Source: Pseudoalteromonas luteoviolacea S2607
GTDB lineage: Bacteria > Pseudomonadota > Gammaproteobacteria > Enterobacterales > Alteromonadaceae
Direction of reading: 5' to 3'
Length of the DNA stretch: 64,000 nucleotides
NCBI RefSeq assembly: GCF_001625575.1
Contig: NZ_AUXV01000002.1
Span: forward strand, 62,001-126,000
The notes beneath the pieces are model-generated. The model saw nothing but the letters and a program-made list of their open reading frames with translations, made no database searches and was not told where the DNA came from. This document shows positions 56,304 through 64,000 of the stretch, one piece after another. Every line of letters begins with the position of its first letter. Within the stretch, counting starts at the first letter, position 1. The translations under genes and the position numbers were made by a program.

Positions 56304-58559
56304 TTAATTATTTAAAAAATATGGTCTACGGTAACCAAAGATACCTTGTTTTAGCAACTGACTTGCATCGTATCTTGACTTGCTTCCTAACCCTTTTAAC
56401 ACAAAATTGATATTTATGCTCGAGTCAAAAACAGGATCTTGAGTTTGCAAATTATTATTTAAGTCAGTTTCAATGGTTCTGTTTCCCGTGATCTGAATGG
56501 CCCAACAGCAAGATTCGTATTGAAAGCCAGCGAAAACTTCAACGCTTCGTTTGGCAGTCAGATCTCGATGATAGCTTGCGACCATTTGCCAGTTTTCATC
56601 AATTGGTAAGCTCGTAAAAATACCAACTTGATCTATCTCGTTACCTGAGACATCGTTTGCATAGTGATGGTTCAACTGTACTAGCTTTTTATTATTGCCT
56701 CGATAATCTAGCGTCATATGCGAACGGATTAAATCTTTTTCATCGGCATCATATTGTAAGCCACCAGAGAAATACCAACGAGGGTGCCAATGGATTTTTG
56801 TTTCCGCAGCAAATAACGCGTTGTAGTTATTTTCGCGGAAGGTGTTATTAAAATTCGCTTCTGTCGGCTTGGCTGATTCACTTAAATAAATGATCTGGCC
56901 AACGCTAAAGCTGAATCTCTCAACATTTTTTTTGTCCAAAAGACGTGTTGTGGCACCGAGTGTAAACTGGTTTGCTTCTGAAATATAATCGACACTAGAA
57001 AAGCGTCTCTCTCTGAACAAACCAAAAAAGTCATCTTGCATTTTTACGGTGTCGTATAGGCCGATTTTGCTCTGATCTTTTTCAGGTGTATAAAGGTATT
57101 GAATCTGTGGCTCTAGTGTTTGTGTACCGCCTGCTAGGATCCCTTTCATACTGCGCTCGAGGTTTAGTTGGCCATGGAGCCTGACTTGAGGCAATGTTCT
57201 TGAAATCGACTCTTGATACTTGTCTGTAGCAAAGTTGCCGTTTTGTTCGTAATGCGTGTGTAGTAGTGCAAAACGAGAATCAAACGACCAAGCATGCTCG
57301 CTCAAATTATATGTCACACTTGGTTCTAGATGCAGTCGCGTAGCATCCGTTATTTCAGCATTACTGTTTTTAAAGTGACTTAGCTGTCCTGTAAATCGCC
57401 AATCTAGCCCGAGATATTGCTCCGCTGTACGATTTTTTATCGTAATTTCGGGGAAAGTAGAGTAGGACTCTGAGTGGTTACCTAACACTTCAAAATCTTG
57501 TACTTGTAAATCAACGAGCCAATCTTCTCCAAGGTAACTAAGTTGCCCTTTTCTGGTCAGCTGTGTATCCGTTTGGTTGGCATAGCTAGAGCCGAGATCT
57601 GTCAAATAGTTATCATCACTGACATTCGTGATATCTATGCTTGCTCGCCAAAAATCATCGAAGTAACTTTGTTGCTGCCAATGAACCAGATAACGTTCGT
57701 CTAGGTTAGCTTCAGATTTGTCATTGCTCAAAAATTCAGTTGCAACTAGGCCGTAATGTTGATCTGTTAAATACCTAAACTCGCCTTGAATTTGTAGACC
57801 TTTGTTAGACATATAACGAGGTGTTAACAGCGCATCATAATTTTCAGCGAGGTTGAAGTAGTAAGGGGTGACGAGCTCAAGGCCATATCTATTCGAGCTT
57901 GATATGGTGGGTGTCAATAAGCCAGACTTTCTCTTGTCATCAATTGGGAAAGTAAAGTAAGGCACATAAATAACGGGTGTGTCTAGTATTTTTAGCACGG
58001 TGTTATAGGTTTCGCCCCACCCATTTTCTTTATCTAAAACAATGGAACTTGCCTCAATAGCCCAAAACGGCGATTCGCCTGGGCAAGTTGTAAAACTCGC
58101 ATTGAATAATCCAACTTGATTTTGAGAGGCGTGTAACTTTTCGGCTTTACCACGGCCTTGTTGTTGTGTAAGACGGTATTCAGCGCCGAGCAAGCTAAAC
58201 TCACTATTATTGAGATCAGCATACATACCCGAACTATTTACTAGGGTGTAGCTATCTTGGAACAACAAAGGCCCAGTAGCATTGAGTAAGCTCTGCCTCT
58301 TATCAACCAATGCACTTTGAGCATTCATTGTCATCGTGTCGGTATATACAGCAACATTACCAGAAAACTCTGCGCTTTCGGTACCTTGCAGTTCAACTTT
58401 GTTTGCTTGAATATCGATAGTGTTAGGCACCAAATCAGGCATTGGTTGCCACTCTTTAGGCTGAATATACTCTTTACAGAGTCCGCCAACAGTGTTCGAA
58501 TTAGCTATAGCCGTTGTACTAATCAGGGGTAGGACTAGAATGCCCCAATTTTTACTCAT
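56304..58559 (-). CDS. lptD: LPS-assembly protein LptD
   Basis: A 751-residue outer-membrane barrel that inserts LPS at the cell surface. A signal peptide is followed by an OstA/LptA-like domain (about 40-170) and the beta-barrel. The four cysteines for the two conserved disulfides are present: Cys28, Cys159 and the pair Cys684-Cys685. It is the first gene of the lptD-surA-pdxA-rsmA-apaG-apaH group on the minus strand and is divergent from amgK. Confidence 0.97.
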   Translation of the reverse strand: MSKNWGILVLPLISTTAIANSNTVGGLCKEYIQPKEWQPMPDLVPNTIDIQANKVELQGTESAEFSGNVAVYTDTMTMNAQSALVDKRQSLLNATGPLLFQDSYTLVNSSGMYADLNNSEFSLLGAEYRLTQQQGRGKAEKLHASQNQVGLFNASFTTCPGESPFWAIEASSIVLDKENGWGETYNTVLKILDTPVIYVPYFTFPIDDKRKSGLLTPTISSSNRYGLELVTPYYFNLAENYDALLTPRYMSNKGLQIQGEFRYLTDQHYGLVATEFLSNDKSEANLDERYLVHWQQQSYFDDFWRASIDITNVSDDNYLTDLGSSYANQTDTQLTRKGQLSYLGEDWLVDLQVQDFEVLGNHSESYSTFPEITIKNRTAEQYLGLDWRFTGQLSHFKNSNAEITDATRLHLEPSVTYNLSEHAWSFDSRFALLHTHYEQNGNFATDKYQESISRTLPQVRLHGQLNLERSMKGILAGGTQTLEPQIQYLYTPEKDQSKIGLYDTVKMQDDFFGLFRERRFSSVDYISEANQFTLGATTRLLDKKNVERFSFSVGQIIYLSESAKPTEANFNNTFRENNYNALFAAETKIHWHPRWYFSGGLQYDADEKDLIRSHMTLDYRGNNKKLVQLNHHYANDVSGNEIDQVGIFTSLPIDENWQMVASYHRDLTAKRSVEVFAGFQYESCCWAIQITGNRTIETDLNNNLQTQDPVFDSSININFVLKGLGSKSRYDASQLLKQGIFGYRRPYFLNN

Positions 58560-58657
58560 TTATCAACCTTGTCTACCTAGCACCACTATTCAAGCCAGAC
58601 ATGATAAATGAAAACCGTGTTAAATACAGTAATTAAGATCAGTAATTGGTGAGAAAA

Positions 58658-59692
58658 ATGACGAGGTTAAACTCAGACGATAGAGCACAAAGAAGTCAAG
58701 ACAGGTTGCAATTTATCGAGCAGTTTTTGACACAACAAGAAAATACGCCTGAACAACTAAAAGTCGAGGCCATCACGGGAGATGCCAGCTTTCGCTTGTA
58801 TTTCAGAGTTGTGGTAGGGCAAGAGTGCTACATTTTGATGGATGTGATGCCAGAAAAAGGGCCGGTTTTGCCGTTTGTTAAGTTAAACGGAAACTTTAAA
58901 AACAGTGGCTTAGCTGTACCAGAAATTTATGCATTTAATGAAAAGTTAGGCTTTGTATTACTGGAAGACTTGGGTTCTACACATCTTGCAGATTTAATTG
59001 ACCATCAATTTGACAAGCGCAGGTACCAAGAGTTAATAAGTTGGTTACCTAATATAGCACAGGTAGAACCGTCTCCTTGGATGAACCCTTATGACGCCGA
59101 ATTTATTCAGCAAGAAACTAATATCTTTCGAGTGTGGTTACTTGAATCTTGGTTAGGCATTACATTACGTGAAGAAATGAGCACGCAGTGGGCGGAGCTA
59201 AATACGCGGTTAACTGAACAAATGCTAGCACAGCCACAAACCGTGATGCATAGAGATTTTCACAGTCGCAACGTAATGTATAGCGAAAATAATGGTCGAT
59301 TAATTGACTATCAAGATGCAGTGGTTGGCCCTGTGTGTTACGACGCAGTATCTTTACTTAAAGATTGCTACATTAGGTTGCCACAAGCAGAGTTTCTCGA
59401 ATTGCGCAGTGAGAGCTATCAGCAACTGCTTCAAGCTGGTTTGCTTGGAGATATGACTCTAGAGCAGTATGTTTATCACTTCGATTTAACCGGGCTACAA
59501 AGACATTTAAAAGCGGCGGGTATATTTGTGCGGTTGCACTTACGTGATGGAAAAGCAGGTTACCTACAAAATATTGTTCCGACTTTGGAGTATGTAGTCG
59601 AAGTGGGAAATCGTTATGCAGAGTTTCAGTGGCTTGCAACTTGGTTGCAATCCGAGATAATACCTTTGATAAAGGTTAAATTGAAGGGTTAA
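58658..59692 (+). CDS. amgK: N-acetylmuramate/N-acetylglucosamine kinase (AmgK-like)
   Basis: A 344-residue aminoglycoside-phosphotransferase fold protein. The catalytic loop is HRDFHSRNVMY and the metal-binding stretch is LIDYQDAVVGP. The next gene is MurU-like, so it fits the AmgK-MurU route, in which MurNAc is phosphorylated at the anomeric position and turned into UDP-MurNAc for cell-wall recycling without going through UDP-GlcNAc. It is divergent from lptD, the order known in Pseudomonas. The ATG at 58658 is preferred to an upstream TTG. Confidence 0.9.
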   Translation: MTRLNSDDRAQRSQDRLQFIEQFLTQQENTPEQLKVEAITGDASFRLYFRVVVGQECYILMDVMPEKGPVLPFVKLNGNFKNSGLAVPEIYAFNEKLGFVLLEDLGSTHLADLIDHQFDKRRYQELISWLPNIAQVEPSPWMNPYDAEFIQQETNIFRVWLLESWLGITLREEMSTQWAELNTRLTEQMLAQPQTVMHRDFHSRNVMYSENNGRLIDYQDAVVGPVCYDAVSLLKDCYIRLPQAEFLELRSESYQQLLQAGLLGDMTLEQYVYHFDLTGLQRHLKAAGIFVRLHLRDGKAGYLQNIVPTLEYVVEVGNRYAEFQWLATWLQSEIIPLIKVKLKG

Positions 59693-59693
59693 T

Positions 59694-60371
59694 ATGAAAG
59701 CCATGATTTTAGCGGCTGGTCGTGGCCAGCGTATGATGCCACTGACTTCAGAACTGCCAAAACCGCTTTTGCAAGTTGCTGGAAAGCCACTGATTACTTA
59801 TCATCTAGAACGTTTAAAAAGGGCTGGTATTGAAGAAGTGGTCATTAACTTAGCGTGGCAGGGGAGTAAAATAGAAAGGTTTTTTGGTTGCGGTGAGCAG
59901 CTGGGAATGCAAATTCAATATAGCCATGAGCCTCAGGGGGGCCTCGAAACCGCTGGCGGCATTAAGCAAGCACTCCCAAAGCTATGTAGCGAAGAAGATG
60001 AGTTTATCGTAATAAATGGTGATATTTTTACAGACTATGATGTGCACGCATTGACCAAGCTGCAACTGCATGCAGGAGAAGCCCATATTGTCCTAGTCGA
60101 AAACCCCGCTCACAATCCGCAAGGTGATTTTGGCCTGACACATCAACCGCTGAATGAAAACAAATATACTTTTTCTGGTATAGGCCTCTACAACAAAGCA
60201 TTTTTTGATGACCTAGAAAACGGCAAAGTCCCATTAGGCCCACTTTTGCGTGAAGGGATAAAAGAGCACAAAGTATCCAGTGAGTTATATATTGGTCTTT
60301 GGCATGATATTGGTACACCGCAGAGGCTAGAAGAGATCAATCGCGAAATGGAGTCTGAACATGTGGGGTAA
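59694..60371 (+). CDS. murU: N-acetylmuramate-1-phosphate uridylyltransferase (MurU-like)
   Basis: A 225-residue sugar-phosphate nucleotidyltransferase. The signature AMILAAGRGQRMMPLTSELP and KPLLQVAGKPLITYHLERL (in part) begin the protein, and INGDIFTDYD and HDIGTPQRLEEINRE follow. It starts one base after the amgK stop. With AmgK it would recycle MurNAc to UDP-MurNAc; a fosfomycin-resistance effect is known for this pathway in Pseudomonas, not shown here. Confidence 0.9.
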   Translation: MKAMILAAGRGQRMMPLTSELPKPLLQVAGKPLITYHLERLKRAGIEEVVINLAWQGSKIERFFGCGEQLGMQIQYSHEPQGGLETAGGIKQALPKLCSEEDEFIVINGDIFTDYDVHALTKLQLHAGEAHIVLVENPAHNPQGDFGLTHQPLNENKYTFSGIGLYNKAFFDDLENGKVPLGPLLREGIKEHKVSSELYIGLWHDIGTPQRLEEINREMESEHVG

Positions 60372-61230
60372 GCTTTTAGGCACCGGGTTTGGCTTTTTGT
60401 TTGGCAAATGGTTGGGGGCTATTTTAGGTTTCTATCTCGGTCATTTATTCGACAAAAGTTTAAAACAAGATTTTGATAAAGCGGGTGGATTTCAGGGGTT
60501 TTTCAGCGGCGATGATTTAAATGAGCGACAAGCTCTGTTCTTTTCAAGCTGTTTTTCAGTTATGGGTCATATTGCAAAATCTAATGGCCGAGTCAGCGAA
60601 ATTCATATTCAAGCAGCCTCGGCATTTATGGACGAAATGCGGCTCCATGGTGAAGAGCGCACCGAGGCACAAAGTGCTTTCAATGCGGGAAAAAGTACGG
60701 AGTTTTCAATCAAAGAATCAGTGGGTGATTTCAAAGAAGCGTTTGCACGACGGTATGACTTATTGCAACTGTTCTTAGAGATTCAAATTCAAATGGCCTT
60801 TTCTGACGGGCACCTAGCACCAAAAGAGCTTGAGCTTTTGAAGTTGGTAAGTAAATACTTAGGTATTGGTGAGAAGCATTTTCGTTTTATTTTAAAGCGT
60901 TACCAAGCAGAGTTTAAATTTAGGCAGCAACGTGCTCAGTGGCAGTCTCAGCAGCGTACTCATTCTGGAAACCGTGACAATCAGCACGGTCAACAGCGAA
61001 CGTATACGCCGCCACCTCAACCAGAGGTATCTGAAGCGCAGGCTTTGGCTGTATTGGGTCTTGAGCAGGGAGCAAATGAGAAGGACATCAAGCGTGCCTA
61101 TCGAAAACTCATGGCGCAGCATCACCCTGACAAACTAGTATCTCAAGGTCTACCAGAGCACATGATGGAAATAGCGAAAGCCAAGTCTCAGAATATTCAA
61201 GCTGCGTATGAAGTATTGAAAAAAAGGTAG
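60361..61230 (+). CDS. djlA: Membrane-anchored co-chaperone DjlA
   Basis: A 289-residue DnaK partner. The N-terminal membrane segment is glycine-rich (GTGFGFLFGKWLGAILGFYL), a TerB-like helical domain covers about 60-190, a Gln/Arg-rich linker follows, and a J domain (about 225-289) contains the HPD motif in MAQHHPDKL. The start overlaps the murU end by 11 bases. Confidence 0.96.
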   Translation: MWGKLLGTGFGFLFGKWLGAILGFYLGHLFDKSLKQDFDKAGGFQGFFSGDDLNERQALFFSSCFSVMGHIAKSNGRVSEIHIQAASAFMDEMRLHGEERTEAQSAFNAGKSTEFSIKESVGDFKEAFARRYDLLQLFLEIQIQMAFSDGHLAPKELELLKLVSKYLGIGEKHFRFILKRYQAEFKFRQQRAQWQSQQRTHSGNRDNQHGQQRTYTPPPQPEVSEAQALAVLGLEQGANEKDIKRAYRKLMAQHHPDKLVSQGLPEHMMEIAKAKSQNIQAAYEVLKKR

Positions 61231-61232
61231 CC

Positions 61233-62099
61233 TCACAGTTGCCTTAAGAAGCCTGATAGTTCTTTTCTTAGCCTTTGATGTTGTCGCTCTTGGGTGTGTT
61301 GACCAAATAATTGCCTTTGGCGATAGTCATACTTACTATTGCGTTTTGCCCACCTGCGACGCGCTTTGATCGTATGTAGCACCGCAGGGTTGTCATATGA
61401 ATAATAGACATCTAAAAGTGCAGGGCTAACGAGGGAAAGGCTCGCTGGGAGGTGTTTATTTCTGTTTGGGTTTGCTAACTGAGCACTTACTGTGATGAGT
61501 GCATCTACGCGAATATTGGGTAAGGTAGCAAGGTATTCTGTGATCAGCCCTGCACTGTTGCCAAAAGCAAGAATAGCAATATGCTCACTTTCGCGTAGTG
61601 CAAGCGTTTTGTACAGTGCAGAAAATCTCGCAACAAGCTCTGATTTATAGTCATTGAGCGCCATTTCACTTATGACGGCAACATCAGTGGGTTTTTGGGG
61701 AACGTTACTGTCTGCGCTGCCAATTGCACTGCTCATGACATCAGGCCCATAATTGAAGCTCGGAGAAGGAATTACGTAGGTATCATAGCCATCATCATTG
61801 AGCGCTTCTCTTAAATAACTCAATCCATTCCCCTGAACAGGGCTCTGATCTATACCCGGTAACATGACGACAATGCCGCGTTTGCTACTACTCATATACT
61901 CAGAATATAAAACGGGAATTTCTCTTTCGTCATCTTTAATGGTGATAAATGAATCGGGTGACAGCCAGTGATTCAGGTCAGATTCGATCACAGCAGACTT
62001 TGCGATAGGCGCAACATGCTCAACTGCTTGGCAAATTGAACTGACAAAATTCAAGAGTATGAAGCATGTAGATACGAGTGAAAATCGGATACCCTTCAT
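61233..62099 (-). CDS. DUF3530 family secreted protein
   Basis: A 288-residue protein with a signal peptide (to about residue 25, ICQAVEHV). It has an alpha/beta-hydrolase-like pattern: GIVVMLPGIDQSPVQGNGLS (in part) and ILAFGNSAGLITEYLA, where a Gly-Asn-Ser-Ala-Gly resembles a nucleophile elbow. DUF3530 proteins are exported and of unknown function. It lies convergent with djlA, with 2 bases between stops. Confidence 0.8.
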   Translation of the reverse strand: MKGIRFSLVSTCFILLNFVSSICQAVEHVAPIAKSAVIESDLNHWLSPDSFITIKDDEREIPVLYSEYMSSSKRGIVVMLPGIDQSPVQGNGLSYLREALNDDGYDTYVIPSPSFNYGPDVMSSAIGSADSNVPQKPTDVAVISEMALNDYKSELVARFSALYKTLALRESEHIAILAFGNSAGLITEYLATLPNIRVDALITVSAQLANPNRNKHLPASLSLVSPALLDVYYSYDNPAVLHTIKARRRWAKRNSKYDYRQRQLFGQHTQERQHQRLRKELSGFLRQL

Positions 62100-62216
62100 T
62101 GTAATGTGCTTAAATGAACTGCTGTACTTACCTATCGACAGTAAAGCGACGAACTTTAGTATTTTGATAAGGGAATTTGATACACTGGCAAAGTTGATAG
62201 TTTTGGAGGTATATCG

Positions 62217-63155
62217 GTGTCAAATACGACAGATAGCAAACGTGATTATATATGGTTGTTTTTTAAAGGGGCTGGTATGGGGGCAGCAGATGTCGTACCG
62301 GGTGTTTCGGGCGGCACGATTGCATTTATTACTGGCATTTATGCTCGCTTATTGGCCGCCATTAAAAGTGTTGACTTAAGTGCGCTGCAAATGGTGCTTA
62401 AAGGCCAATTTAAAGAAGCTTGGCAACATGTCGACGGTAGCTTTTTACTGGCAGTATTCGGTGGCTTGTTCACAAGCGCGTTATCTTTGGCAAAAATAAT
62501 CACTTATTTACTCGAACATCATCAACAATTGGTGTGGTCGTTTTTCTTTGGGCTGATTATTGCGTCTTTTATTTATATCGCCAAACAAGTGGATAAATGG
62601 CAGGCACAGCATATCGCAAGTTGTATATTAGGAGCAGCGCTTGCTTATGTCATTACTGCAATGAGCCCCGCTGAAGCACAAGCACAAACGTGGTTTTATT
62701 TTGTTGCAGGTAGTATTGCAATTTGCGCGATGATTTTACCAGGAATCTCAGGGAGTTTTATTTTACTCTTGCTTGGTATGTATGGGCATGTTCTGACTGC
62801 TATCAATAACAAAGAGCTGGTTTTAATTGGGTTATTTTTGCTTGGGTGTATTTGTGGATTAATGATGTTTTCAAGATTTTTGTCTTGGTTACTAAGTAAA
62901 TATGAGCAAGTAACGTTTGCACTGCTGTCTGGGTTTTTAATAGGTTCATTAAATATGCTGTGGCCGTGGAAAAAAGTGGTGACAACCTATGTAAACTCCA
63001 GTGGTATAGAAAAACCACTCATGCAAAAAAACATTTCTCCGATGGAATTCACGCAATTAACAGGTCAAGACGCACAATTAGCTGTTTGTATTGCTTTGGC
63101 CATAGTCGGCTTGGTTTTAATCCTTACCTTGGACCGTATCAGCCATAAAAATTGA
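62217..63155 (+). CDS. popT: DUF368 membrane protein (PopT-type undecaprenyl phosphate translocase)
   Basis: A 312-residue protein with about eight hydrophobic segments. The N-terminal motif GMGAADVVPGVSGGTIAFITG is the DUF368 hallmark (shown in part: ADVVPGVSGGTIAFITG), and a second similar motif ILPGISGSFILLLLG lies in the middle. DUF368 proteins such as Vibrio cholerae PopT flip undecaprenyl phosphate back across the inner membrane for reuse in cell-wall synthesis. The GTG start has TGGAGGT 7 bases upstream. Confidence 0.88.
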   Translation: MSNTTDSKRDYIWLFFKGAGMGAADVVPGVSGGTIAFITGIYARLLAAIKSVDLSALQMVLKGQFKEAWQHVDGSFLLAVFGGLFTSALSLAKIITYLLEHHQQLVWSFFFGLIIASFIYIAKQVDKWQAQHIASCILGAALAYVITAMSPAEAQAQTWFYFVAGSIAICAMILPGISGSFILLLLGMYGHVLTAINNKELVLIGLFLLGCICGLMMFSRFLSWLLSKYEQVTFALLSGFLIGSLNMLWPWKKVVTTYVNSSGIEKPLMQKNISPMEFTQLTGQDAQLAVCIALAIVGLVLILTLDRISHKN

Positions 63156-63469
63156 GTGCTTGATTGAGGTTGATTTTTGCCTAATATACAAGACAAGCCG
63201 TAAATAAAACGCTATTTGCGGCTTTGCAATTTCTAGTGCTATGACTGGCGCTAAAGAGTCAAAGTCACTGAAAGACTTCCTGCTTTAATCTAATATTCAC
63301 ATATGCCATTTATGATAATGGCGCTCTGCGTCGTATTGCTTAAATTCAGTCTTTTACATGCCATATCGTAAAATAACTGTAAATGTAGACTTGTGTACAA
63401 TGCCACAGGTGTAAAAAGTGTGTTACCTTCTGGCGAAGATGTGCTCACTTATTTAGGAAAAGCCTTGAA
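63156..63469. other. Intergenic region between popT and nhaD
   Basis: About 314 bases without a gene. A 12-bp hairpin with one G-T pair (63195-63206 and 63213-63224, arms start AAGCCG and end CGGCTT) lies shortly after popT and may be its terminator, though the T-run is poor. I see no known cation riboswitch in the rest. Confidence 0.5.
63195..63224 (+). terminator. Possible terminator of popT
   Basis: A 12-bp stem with one G-T pair around the loop AAACGC, 40 bases after the popT stop. It lacks a good T-run, so the call is tentative. Confidence 0.4.
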
Positions 63470-64000
63470 ATGAAACTTGTAGGGATAAGTTGCCTGCTAT
63501 TTTTCTGTCTGCTGGGAACGAGTTTTTCAGCGTTTGCCTCTACTTCTCAACTCGATTTAACTGCAAATACGCTAGGGTTTATTTGCATAGCAATATTCAT
63601 CGTTGCATACACATTGGTAATGCTCGAAGAAAAGCTCCACATGCGTAAATCAAAACCTGTGCTGGTGGCAGCTGGTTTAATATGGATACTAATAGGTGCT
63701 TATTATGTTGAGCAAGGTATGCCTGAAGCGACAGAGCATGCTTTTCGCCATAACTTGCTTGAATTTGCGGAGTTAATGCTGTTCTTGCTGGTGGCGATGA
63801 CCTATATCAATGCACTGGAAGAGCGACGATTGTTTGATGCACTGCGAACGTGGATGGTGCGTAAAGAATTTAGTTATAAAACACTGTTTTGGTTAACCGG
63901 TTTTCTTTCCTTTTTTATCTCGCCAATTGCCGATAATTTAACAACCGCGCTATTAATGTGCGCTGTGATAATGAAGGTCGCTGAGGGGGATAAAAAGTTC
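63470..64000 (+). CDS. nhaD: Sodium/proton antiporter NhaD, N-terminal part (partial)
   Basis: Only the first 177 codons are in the window. A signal-like or membrane first segment (LVGISCLLFFCLLGTSFSAFA) is followed by several hydrophobic segments and the NhaD landmark FFISPIADNLTTALLMCAVI. NhaD exchanges Na+ or Li+ for protons and is common in marine bacteria. The ATG has AGGAAAA about 12 bases upstream. The rest of the gene lies beyond the window end. Confidence 0.88.
   Translation, partial: MKLVGISCLLFFCLLGTSFSAFASTSQLDLTANTLGFICIAIFIVAYTLVMLEEKLHMRKSKPVLVAAGLIWILIGAYYVEQGMPEATEHAFRHNLLEFAELMLFLLVAMTYINALEERRLFDALRTWMVRKEFSYKTLFWLTGFLSFFISPIADNLTTALLMCAVIMKVAEGDKKF

Overview
The window looks like a chromosomal segment of a marine gammaproteobacterium of the order Alteromonadales, most likely Pseudoalteromonas or a close relative. 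The evidence is the low-to-moderate G+C, the gene orders (leuS-lptE-holA-nadD-rsfS-rlmH-mrdA-rodA-rlpA-dacA-ybeD-lipB-lipA, lptD-surA-pdxA-rsmA-apaG-apaH, ribH-nusB-thiL-pgpA), and marine traits such as a multidomain secreted chitinase, an NhaD-type antiporter and polyhydroxyalkanoate genes. The genus is inferred, not proven. I see no rRNA, tRNA, CRISPR array, insertion sequence or intact prophage.

Layout. 1-2007: end of ribH, then nusB, thiL and pgpA (riboflavin, transcription, thiamine and phospholipid housekeeping). 2034-8553: accessory signalling and secretion, with a sensor diguanylate cyclase, a small Cys-rich double-glycine peptide (possible RiPP precursor), a periplasmic solute-binding protein, an FHA/winged-helix protein and a secreted HExxH peptidase. 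8579-11777: PHA genes phaC, phaP and phaB, followed by about 500 bp of AT-rich DNA with five TAGACT repeats. 12293-15577: a rhodanese, a divergent nemA/tetR pair with three tandem palindromic operators, and an unusual protein with a winged helix, one membrane segment and a receiver domain. 15760-19771: cmoM, a Nif3-family gene, a VOC protein, yghU and a small secreted protein. 19819-22476: a ChiA-like chitinase. 22532-24996: a phage-like switch module (S24 repressor and divergent HTH gene with clear promoters and repeated TGCGTAATAA operators), two overlapping micro-ORFs and a secreted protein made of two repeats.

25064-37896 is the lipA-to-leuS block on the minus strand. It covers lipoylation, peptidoglycan elongation and remodelling, ribosome maturation, NAD synthesis, the DNA polymerase III delta subunit, LPS assembly and leucyl-tRNA synthetase. 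38257-49657 holds a zinc-ribbon protein, a Lon-like protease, a membrane-anchored FKBP, a small membrane protein with a near-perfect Shine-Dalgarno sequence, an SH3 protein, a CYTH/CHAD triphosphatase, a START protein, an HDOD protein, metK and tkt. 49882-58559 carries a chemoreceptor and the apaH-to-lptD block. 58658-61230 is the divergent amgK-murU-djlA group for MurNAc recycling and chaperoning. The window ends with a DUF3530 protein, a DUF368 (PopT-type) undecaprenyl-phosphate translocase and a truncated nhaD.

The parts most likely to hold something new are the switch module at 22532-24012, the orphan RiPP-like peptide at 5161-5388, and the membrane-tethered winged helix/receiver protein at 14708-15577. 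Start codons were often moved inward from the longest reading frame where a Shine-Dalgarno sequence, a signal peptide or family length supported it.
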